A DNA stretch of 12,967 bases from the NCBI GenBank assembly GCA_964611035.1, contig CAZSWT010000081.1, positions 1-12,967 of the forward strand, read 5' to 3'. The notes under the pieces were generated by a model. It made no database searches and was not told where the DNA came from. It saw only the letters and a list, made by a program, of their open reading frames with translations. The position numbers and the translations under genes are program-made. The DNA is from B33-G16 sp964611035. GTDB taxonomy: Bacteria; Desulfobacterota; DSM-4660; Desulfatiglandales; B25-G16. Shown here piece by piece: positions 7,334 through 12,967 of the stretch (positions are counted from its first letter, which is position 1; each line of letters begins with the position of its first letter).

Positions 7334-10065
7334 TTGTTGCAGACTTTCTTATTTCTCGGATTCAGCCTGAACCGCCGGGTGGTTATTCCATTTATTGTAT
7401 CCGATATAGTTTTGTTAGCCAGGTCCAACTGCTTAGGCGTGATCAACACCTCAATCCGCGCCTGTTTTTTGGCATCTAAAAAGTGAACGTAGGCCTTGTT
7501 CACTTTAAGATTAAGGGCTTCTCTGGCGGCAATGGTATAAAGCTGCACCTGTAAGGTTAGTTCTTCATCCATCCGCTTTTCATTGCCGGTCTTAAAATCC
7601 ACTACTTCCAGAATGCTTTCATCGGCATTTTCTCTTTTCAGCAGGTCAATGCTGCCGGAAATAAGGGCATTGTCCACATCCATTTCAAAATTACGTTCCG
7701 TGCTCACCGAAAGGGTAAAATCTTCACGCCACATTCCGATGTACCTTAACACGCTTCGAAGAGCGCTGCGTTTTAAGGTATCCTGCTGGCTTTCTGCCGC
7801 ATAACGAAGGTAAAATTGTTCTTTCAATATTTCAGCGGCCTCTTCATCGGTTGGCAGTTTACCGGTTTCCTGCGCAACCTTATGAAGTATATTTAATATG
7901 TTGTGCACCTGATTGCCATATCCGAGGGCCTGCACAATAATGGGATTAAAACCATAAATGTAGCGCATTTTGTAGTCGTATTCGCAGCGCAGATAATCGC
8001 TCATTTCAGAATAATTGGTCGGAAAGCGATAATCTTCGTTTGATGGTTGCGGCTTTAGTTTTTTTCGTTTTTTAGGGTCCTTAACTGGCTTATCAATAAA
8101 GTAATTCCCGTTTAATTCGTTCGGGAATTGGCTGGGCTTTTTCTTTCTTTTATGTGGACCAGGATCCACGCAGGACGTAATATAGAGATACTTTTTCGAC
8201 CGTGTCATGCCCACATAAAATAATCGCCTCTCGTCTTCAACATTTCCCTGGTAACGGGTAAAATTGAACCTTGTGGCATCTAAAAAACCGGGATATGATT
8301 GCCGGAAAGGCTTTTCCACGCTGTAAGGCATAAACACAACAGCAAAGCCCAATCCCTTTGTGCCGTGAAGTGTCATCACCTGAACTGCGTTAATGGAAAG
8401 TGTCCTGTCATCTCCGGTTCCCGCATCATAGGAGTTTTGCGCAAAATTTCTTATAAACCAGCAGAAACGCCTGATATCACGGGGCGTGCAGTATGATCGC
8501 GTGCCTTCATAATCGGAAATGGCCTGGCTTAACCGCCCCAGATTGTAAAGCGCCACTTCGTTTTCATTATTATGAATATCATCCCTGGCAACACCAAGGG
8601 TTGCAAGGATTTCACCATAGATGCCCTGTAAAGATATTCTGCCTGAAATGGATTCCTTTAATCCCTGTAGCTGGTTTTTAAACGCTTTTTTATTTGGCAA
8701 TGAAAAGATTGGCTTAGCAGAGGAGTAAATATCATCCTCTGTTGGCACAAAGCCCGTTCCTGATAGCCCGTCCCAAATCTTTTCGAAATCGCCAAGATAT
8801 GAAAAGATGTTAAAAATAGTATCCACTTCATCCGCTTCAAATAGGCCTCCGATATTGGTAACAGCAAAAGGTATTCCGGCCTCATCCAATGCATCAAGAT
8901 ATGGCTGCGCCCCATATTTTACAGAGCGAAAAAAAAGAGCGATATCTGCATAGGCCAAACCACGCTTTGAACCATCGTTGTCGGTCCATTCAGTCCCAAT
9001 CAGCCTTTGAATTCGGTCAACGATAAATTCTATTTCATCAGCCTGATATTGAAATTCTACTTTATAGATATCCCCTGTCTGATATTTCTTTCCTGACGAC
9101 TTCATTGATTTTTTAAGACGCCCGGGATTGTTGTTTTGAATCAGTTTATTTGCAAGGCTTATGATTCCATCTGTAGAACGAAAGTTGGTGGGCAAATGAT
9201 GGGTAAATACCTTCGGGTATCGTTTTTTGAAGTTGATAATATTATCTACAGTAGAACCCCGCCATTGATAAACGGATTGGTCGTCATCGCCTACCACGCA
9301 GATATTATTCTTCCGCCCCGCCATCAGTTTTACCAGTCTTTCCTGTATCAGGTTTACATCCTGGTATTCATCAACGGTAATATAGGTAAATCTTTTGCGA
9401 ACTTCTGAAAGAATATTTTTGTCTTTCTGAAGAAAGCCCACTGCAAGAGCCATCAGGCTGCTGAAATCCAGGAACCTTCTTTCATGCAATTTTTTATCAT
9501 ACAAATGATAAGCGTTTATAAATGCTTCCGAATCAGACACAACTTCCGGGTCCAGCATTTCTTCCCGAACGATATCAACACCACGAATAAAAGTATTGAT
9601 AATCCAGGCCTGTTTGGTTGTGCCATATGGCTTTCTCATTCCGATTGATACCAACCAATTTTCTAAATTAGGCAAGCCAAGGTCAGTCCGAATGGAGCTC
9701 ACAAATGAAAATCGCTTGCCTTCGTCAAGCACATCAAAGGCCCTGTACTCAGGAATAAACTCTTTTAGTAATTCATAACAGAAACCGTGGATTGTCCCCA
9801 CATATATATCACCAATATCCGGCTGATGCCCTAATAGAACTCTTATCTTACCTCTAATCCTAAGTTTTAATTCTTCGGCAGCCTTTTCCGTAAAAGTAAA
9901 GGCAACAATATTTTCTGGTTTGGCTATTTCTTTGGCAATAATATAGGCTATTCGATGGGAAATGAATTCCGTTTTTCCGGAACCGGCACAGGCGATGATT
10001 TGAAGATTTTTTTCAGTTAAGGCAGGCTGATTTTTTAAGTCTCTTAGTAGATTCCGATTGATCAT
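7297..10065 (-). CDS. UvrD/PcrA-type helicase fused to an Fe-S PD-(D/E)xK nuclease
   Basis: A 922-residue superfamily 1A helicase with a C-terminal RecB/AddB-like nuclease. Helicase motifs: Walker A ACAGSGKT 25-32, TFTEKAA 57-63, DEYQD 232-236, GDDDQSVYQWRGS 259-271, NFRST 294-298, TLHGTKGLGF 565-574 and YVGMTRSKKYLYI 617-629. Nuclease: C694, GNQVH with H721, D807 in SGSIDLL, DFKTG with D823 and K825, QLY 841-843, then C909, C912 and C918. C694 plus the last three cysteines is the iron-staple arrangement of AddB and Cas4-type nucleases. It would unwind and degrade DNA from ends or nicks. It is too short for AddA/RecB and has no AddB or RecC partner here. The ATG at 10065 has only a weak upstream GAG. 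A seven-codon frame (10086-10063) ends in a TGA overlapping this start, possibly by chance. RadC is coupled downstream. Confidence 0.93.
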   Translation of the reverse strand: MINRNLLRDLKNQPALTEKNLQIIACAGSGKTEFISHRIAYIIAKEIAKPENIVAFTFTEKAAEELKLRIRGKIRVLLGHQPDIGDIYVGTIHGFCYELLKEFIPEYRAFDVLDEGKRFSFVSSIRTDLGLPNLENWLVSIGMRKPYGTTKQAWIINTFIRGVDIVREEMLDPEVVSDSEAFINAYHLYDKKLHERRFLDFSSLMALAVGFLQKDKNILSEVRKRFTYITVDEYQDVNLIQERLVKLMAGRKNNICVVGDDDQSVYQWRGSTVDNIINFKKRYPKVFTHHLPTNFRSTDGIISLANKLIQNNNPGRLKKSMKSSGKKYQTGDIYKVEFQYQADEIEFIVDRIQRLIGTEWTDNDGSKRGLAYADIALFFRSVKYGAQPYLDALDEAGIPFAVTNIGGLFEADEVDTIFNIFSYLGDFEKIWDGLSGTGFVPTEDDIYSSAKPIFSLPNKKAFKNQLQGLKESISGRISLQGIYGEILATLGVARDDIHNNENEVALYNLGRLSQAISDYEGTRSYCTPRDIRRFCWFIRNFAQNSYDAGTGDDRTLSINAVQVMTLHGTKGLGFAVVFMPYSVEKPFRQSYPGFLDATRFNFTRYQGNVEDERRLFYVGMTRSKKYLYITSCVDPGPHKRKKKPSQFPNELNGNYFIDKPVKDPKKRKKLKPQPSNEDYRFPTNYSEMSDYLRCEYDYKMRYIYGFNPIIVQALGYGNQVHNILNILHKVAQETGKLPTDEEAAEILKEQFYLRYAAESQQDTLKRSALRSVLRYIGMWREDFTLSVSTERNFEMDVDNALISGSIDLLKRENADESILEVVDFKTGNEKRMDEELTLQVQLYTIAAREALNLKVNKAYVHFLDAKKQARIEVLITPKQLDLANKTISDTINGITTRRFRLNPRNKKVCNKCDWRKFCPQKQ

Positions 10066-10138
10066 GTTGTCTCAACATCTATCATTACTATTGGAATTTA
10101 TATATTACATTATTTGGTCTAATGGCGGGCATGAGTGG

Positions 10139-10164
10139 TTGGGAAAAGCGGCAGCTTTTTCCAA
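10139..10164. repeat. Hairpin between the 169-residue gene and the helicase gene
   Basis: TTGG.AAAAGC (10139-10149) and GCTTTT.CCAA (10154-10164) form an 11-base-pair stem with a four-base loop GGCA. The stem is complete on the plus strand through a G-U pair and has one A-C mismatch on the minus strand. It sits 45 bases after the stop codon of the 169-residue gene but lacks a downstream T-tract, so it is at best a weak terminator or an RNA-processing or stabilising hairpin that separates that gene from the helicase. Confidence 0.45.
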
Positions 10165-10208
10165 TCCATCTCGATGCCCTTGTTGGGCAATCCCTTTGAA
10201 GATACGGT

Positions 10209-10718
10209 CTATATTACCCCTATCACACAGGAACCATTCTTGCGCAGCCAAATGCCGATGGACAGATTCTGGAAGACGTTTCCGATCATCGTAACTCCAC
10301 CGACTTGGATCGCACTTCCCGTTAAATCGAAGAGTTCCGGCTTAGGAGCATCCGTACATTTAACAAAGTACCCGTCTGGCGCATATAATTCTGCGTTCGC
10401 CTTGAAAGCGTCGCCAACACCGTGGGTTAGTTCGAACATCACTTTATTGTCAAGACTGCATATGAACTTGCCTTGCTGGTCTCTTATGTCGATGTTCGCT
10501 TTTTTCCCCGCTTCGGTAGGATAGACTCGGTTGCCTTTAACCTTCGCCAGATATGTTCCGTCCGAGTGATAAATTGGTATTTGTGTCGTGAAACCAATGC
10601 CTTTTTCTTTAATAACCTCTATAAGTGGTGTGTCCTCATACTTCAGAATGACGGGAACATTGATAAACGTATTCGTTGCGACGGTTATGCTTGGGGATGA
10701 CTGAAAAACAAGTTTCAT
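10209..10718 (-). CDS. Unrecognised beta-rich protein of 169 residues
   Basis: I do not recognise this family. The frame opens at 10745, but the start used here is the ATG at 10718-10716, because AAGGAGGG lies five bases upstream. The protein begins MKLVFQSSPS, lacks a signal peptide or membrane helix, and alternates hydrophobic strands with Gly/Asp turns (IYHSDGTYLAKVKGNRVY at 49-66; LYAPDGYFVKCTD at 111-123; GGVTMIGNVF at 140-149), suggesting a compact beta fold. Two cysteines in the middle (C87 and C121) and one near the end (C164) show no metal-site pattern. It is the first minus-strand gene of the block, 143 bases ahead of the helicase with a hairpin between, so it may be an independent unit rather than part of the helicase-radC pair. 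Coding is likely from frame length, ribosome binding site and composition; function unknown. Confidence 0.75.
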   Translation of the reverse strand: MKLVFQSSPSITVATNTFINVPVILKYEDTPLIEVIKEKGIGFTTQIPIYHSDGTYLAKVKGNRVYPTEAGKKANIDIRDQQGKFICSLDNKVMFELTHGVGDAFKANAELYAPDGYFVKCTDAPKPELFDLTGSAIQVGGVTMIGNVFQNLSIGIWLRKNGSCVIGVI

Positions 10719-10821
10719 GATTTCCCTCCTTGATAAACTGCCCAACCTTAGATTGTACTGCCTGTATGCATTTTATACTATTGCAACACAAATTTCAGAT
10801 TTTAATTATCCAATCAACGTC

Positions 10822-10854
10822 AACGGGTCAAATCTTCGTTTGACTCACGTTCCG
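10822..10854. repeat. Inverted repeat upstream of the 169-residue gene
   Basis: GTCAAA (10827-10832) and TTTGAC (10839-10844) are perfect inverted copies around the loop TCTTCG. The pairing is extended outward, across two or three unpaired bases, by AACG (10822-10825) and CGTT (10849-10852). A T-rich run follows on the plus strand. It lies about 105 bases upstream of the minus-strand gene start, so it could be an operator, an old terminator for a lost plus-strand gene, or a scar. Confidence 0.45.
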
Positions 10855-10898
10855 TTTTTCTTGTTTAACAGCACGTATCATTCACAAGAATAGACGTA

Positions 10899-10935
10899 AA
10901 AAAGCTCCACGAACACTGCGTTTGTGGAGCTTTTT
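10899..10935. terminator. Strong bidirectional intrinsic terminator
   Basis: AAAAAGCTCCACGAAC (10899-10914) pairs with GTTTGTGGAGCTTTTT (10920-10935) around the five-base loop ACTGC, with a single G-U wobble. The stem is flanked by an A-tract on one side and a T-tract on the other, so it can stop transcription from both directions; the minus-strand T-run is six long. It lies upstream of the first minus-strand gene and ahead of the pyrB fragment, so today it ends no intact gene inside the window. It would insulate the minus-strand block from minus-strand transcription coming from the right, or be left over from a lost gene. Confidence 0.88.
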
Positions 10936-11056
10936 GGAAAAACCTCATGTTGGAATTGCAGATCAAGATCCCCCCTTGCCTTAAAGGGCTGAATTACATT
11001 GCGGCAAGCTTATGCCTGTGGTTGGGATTTGTCAAGGAATATAGGGGCAGAGAGCG

Positions 11057-11260
11057 ATGCTCAAAGCATTGAGCGCAAAGGCGTTACGCGCTATGAAGAA
11101 ATCTGCTGTGATTATGCACCCACTTCCCCGTGCCGATGAATTACCTGATGAATCAGACAGTGATCCCAGGGCAGTTTATTTTCGTCAAAACCGTTACGGG
11201 CTCTATGTTCGCATGGCAATCCTCTGCACTGCCTTGAGTTGTTACCCAAGGTTTCTGTAA
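11057..11260 (+). pseudogene. pyrB: 3' fragment of pyrB (aspartate carbamoyltransferase)
   Basis: The plus-strand frame contains MKKSAVIMHPLPRADEL, then DPRAVYFRQ and YGLYVRMAIL. This is the conserved C-terminal end of the catalytic chain of aspartate carbamoyltransferase, including the HPLPR substrate-binding loop. Only about 55 of some 310 residues remain. An in-frame TAG sits just upstream (11043-11045), and the bases before it do not read as the rest of the enzyme. The carbamoyl phosphate-binding STRT domain is absent. It is therefore a non-functional remnant. It points the same way as glnA and the hisF fragment, suggesting that all three belong to the ancestral chromosome on that side. 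Confidence 0.85.
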
Positions 11261-11328
11261 ACATACATATCTTGCATGTAATAGATAACTATTGGATAAT
11301 AATCGCCAGAAAATCTCTGTCGCTATAC

Positions 11329-11548
11329 ATACCGCAATGTATTTCTCACTGTAATAGATGGCAAAGTAACCGAGGGCATCAGGTTCAAAGAGAACATAAA
11401 TATTGGTGATTCTCCACAAATAGCGAGATGCTTTAATAAAGAGAGGACAGATGAGATCGTCTTTTCTGATAGTACAGCATTAAGTGATCAGCGAGATATA
11501 ATGATCGAAATTAGAGAAACGGGGAGGACCGGAAAGGCTATTAGATAA
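11329..11548 (+). pseudogene. hisF: 5' fragment of hisF (imidazole glycerol phosphate synthase cyclase)
   Basis: From 11351 the plus frame reads VIDGKVTEGIRFKE, then IGDSPQIARCFNKE, DEIVFSDSTALSDQRDIM, and stops at TAA 11546-11548. This follows the HisF N-terminus strand by strand (DG.VVKGV.F; GD....A; DELVF.DITASSDGR). An I-P-x-C stretch at 11329-11340 matches the expected IIPCLDV start but is in another frame, so at least one frameshift separates it. The position of the catalytic Asp (CLDV) reads Thr (FLTV), and the remaining three quarters of the barrel are missing. No ribosome binding site is seen. It is a decayed remnant; an alternative is a degenerate HisF paralogue of a surface-sugar pathway. 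Confidence 0.75.
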
Positions 11549-11682
11549 AAGAGCTTTACCAAATAGGCTCTATTATGTTAATCCTACAAAAAGTTTTGCA
11601 TGAGGACTAGTCATCCTTATTGGCCATATGGTAACGCTCACTGAAAGATTAAAAAAAGATTGTATATAAAGGGGAGGGGTGC

Positions 11683-12967
11683 ATGCTTTGTAAATCAAAA
11701 GAAGATGTCATGAAAATAGTTAAGGAGAAAAATATCAGTTTCATCCAGTTCTGGTTTACGGATGTTTTGGGTATCCTGAAGAGTTTTGCTGTTACCTCAT
11801 CAGAGTTGGAGGAGGGGTTGGAAGAGGGAATGGGCTTTGATGGCTCCTCTATCGAAGGGTTTGCCAGGATTGAGGAGAGCGATATGATAGCCATGCCTGA
11901 TCCAAGCACCTTTCAGTTCCTCCCCTGGCGGCCCCAGGACAGGCCAGTGGCCAGAATGTTTTGTGATATCCTTCAGCCTGATGGAAGCCATTACGAAGGA
12001 GACTCTAGATATGTCTTGAAGAGAATGACAAAAAAACTGGCCGAAAGAGGATATATACCTTACATGGGGCCAGAACTGGAGTTTTTCCTTTTTGAGGGAC
12101 AGGATTCCCTGAAGCCCCTTGATAAAGGTGGATATTTTGACAACAGACCCTTAGACATGGGCGTGGATTTAAGAAGGGAGATGATCTTTGCACTCCAGGA
12201 TATGGATATCCAGGTGGAATACAGCCACCATGAGGTCGCCCCCAGTCAGCACGAAATTGACCTCAAGTTTGATGAGGCCCTAGCAATGGCAGACAAGACC
12301 ATGACCTATAGGATAACCGTGAAGGAAATTGCCCGTAACAAGGGCTGTTATGCCACATTCATGCCAAAGCCCATTTTTGGTGAAAATGGGAGTGGTATGC
12401 ATGTCCATCAATCTCTTTTTAAGGGTGATATAAACGCCTTTCACGACCCTCATGACCAGTATCATCTTTCACAATCAGCAAAATCATACATTGCCGGCAT
12501 TATGAGGCATGCAAGAGAGATTGCTGTAGTAACAAACCAGTGGGTAAACTCCTATAAAAGATTAGTCCCCGGCTATGAGGCTCCTGTCTATATTTCATGG
12601 GCCAGACGCAACCGCTCGACAATGGTTCGGGTGCCTATGTATAAACCGGGCAAGGAACAGGCTACGAGGATTGAGTTCAGATCACCTGATCCAGCCTGTA
12701 ATCCGTATCTGGCATTCGCAGTTATGCTTGCTGCGGGACTAAAGGGGATTGAGGAAAACTACCCGCTCCCGGAGCCAATAGAGGAGGATATTTATGAGAT
12801 GGATGAGACAGCCCGGAAAGATGCTGGAATCATCTCTTTGCCAGGAAACCTTTTTGAAGCACTTCAAGAGGTAGAGAAGAGCGAGCTTGTAAGGGAAACC
12901 CTGGGTGATCATATCTTTAATAAGTTTGTGGCCAACAAAAAGATAGAATGGGACAGATACAGGACTC
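11683..12967 (+). CDS. glnA: Glutamine synthetase type I, C-terminus beyond the window
   Basis: The enzyme makes glutamine from glutamate, ammonia and ATP in the cytoplasm. The ATG at 11683 has GGGGAGG about eight bases upstream, and the frame is open for 428 codons to the right edge, so it is probably only some 15-20 residues short of complete. Seen: the latch loop GFDGSSIEGF 51-60, metal and glutamate ligands in GPELEFFLF 129-137 and HHEVAPSQHEIDL 182-194, the ATP/metal loop GSGMHVHQS 236-244, NRSTMVRVP 310-318 and IEFRSPDPACNPYLA 330-344. The adenylylation motif NLYDLPP is replaced by DIYEMDETARKDAGI, as in GSI-alpha, so control by adenylyltransferase is unlikely. Upstream (11549-11682) I find no convincing sigma54 or NtrC site. 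It is transcribed away from the minus-strand block. Confidence 0.95.
   Translation, partial: MLCKSKEDVMKIVKEKNISFIQFWFTDVLGILKSFAVTSSELEEGLEEGMGFDGSSIEGFARIEESDMIAMPDPSTFQFLPWRPQDRPVARMFCDILQPDGSHYEGDSRYVLKRMTKKLAERGYIPYMGPELEFFLFEGQDSLKPLDKGGYFDNRPLDMGVDLRREMIFALQDMDIQVEYSHHEVAPSQHEIDLKFDEALAMADKTMTYRITVKEIARNKGCYATFMPKPIFGENGSGMHVHQSLFKGDINAFHDPHDQYHLSQSAKSYIAGIMRHAREIAVVTNQWVNSYKRLVPGYEAPVYISWARRNRSTMVRVPMYKPGKEQATRIEFRSPDPACNPYLAFAVMLAAGLKGIEENYPLPEPIEEDIYEMDETARKDAGIISLPGNLFEALQEVEKSELVRETLGDHIFNKFVANKKIEWDRYRT

Larger units (their letters stand above)
10719..11056. other. Intergenic region at the strand switch
   Basis: No coding frame is convincing here. The stretch holds the ribosome binding site of the 169-residue gene next to 10719, an AT-rich segment around 10770-10810 where its promoter should lie (TATAAA on the minus strand at 10777-10772, without a good -35 box), an inverted repeat at 10822-10854 and the terminator at 10899-10935. 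The last 120 bases before the pyrB fragment show no recognisable feature. Confidence 0.5.

Noticed and set aside
7297..10065. Gabija GajB or AddA identity for the UvrD-like helicase
   Set aside because: No OLD-type nuclease partner (GajA) is adjacent. The C-terminal Fe-S nuclease and length do not fit GajB, and no AddB partner is present.
10063..10086. Seven-codon frame (MIDVETT) whose TGA overlaps the helicase ATG
   Set aside because: Too short and without a ribosome binding site of its own; mentioned only as a possible coupling device under the helicase entry.
10058..10524. Plus-strand open frames across the 169-residue gene
   Set aside because: They are antisense to a frame with a better ribosome binding site and protein-like composition, and have no start signals of their own.
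11214..11230. TGGCA...TGCA resembling a sigma54 promoter for glnA
   Set aside because: The spacing is one base short, it lies inside the pyrB fragment, and it is about 460 bases from the glnA start.
11550..11571. AGAGC/GCTCT inverted repeat after the hisF fragment
   Set aside because: A five-base stem with a 12-base loop and no T-tract; too weak to call a terminator.

Overview
The window looks like a bacterial chromosome segment of moderate G+C. A block of DNA-processing and defence-type genes on the minus strand (about 10,720 down to 346) abuts a housekeeping gene on the plus strand, a class I glutamine synthetase that runs off the right edge. The species cannot be named from the sequence. 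The glutamine synthetase is of the GSI-alpha kind, and the tiny gene start at the left edge resembles small proteins I associate with anaerobic Gram-negative groups such as Planctomycetota or former Deltaproteobacteria. That placement is a weak inference.

Layout, in the direction of minus-strand transcription (right to left): an unrecognised beta-rich protein of 169 residues (10718-10209); a UvrD/PcrA-type superfamily 1 helicase with a C-terminal iron-sulfur PD-(D/E)xK nuclease domain (10065-7297); RadC (7333 or 7315 to 6617), whose start lies inside the helicase gene; a good sigma70-type promoter (6582-6553); a Clp-fold serine proteinase of the SDH_sah/DUF114 kind with a C-terminal four-cysteine zinc-ribbon-like tail (6494-5304); a 58-codon gene with an excellent ribosome binding site (5291-5115); and a type III restriction-modification pair, Mod (4976-3162) and Res (3162-346), whose stop and start codons share one base. 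The first codons of another gene lie at 30-1. There appear to be two transcription units: the helicase with RadC, and proteinase, small protein, Mod and Res.

The right part (10719-11682) holds no intact gene. It has a strong bidirectional terminator, a 3' fragment of pyrB (aspartate carbamoyltransferase) and a frame-disrupted 5' fragment of hisF, both on the plus strand. I read this as housekeeping gene debris at the edge of an accessory island, followed by intact glnA.

The genes suggest a DNA-targeting defence island. Mod and Res methylate and cut DNA. The UvrD-nuclease and RadC probably process DNA ends or stalled structures. The proteinase and the 58-residue protein are candidate accessory or regulatory parts of the restriction operon. 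The specificity region of Mod is much more AT-rich than its flanks, as expected if it was exchanged by recombination. Functional links between the proteinase and the restriction enzyme are inference from gene order only.
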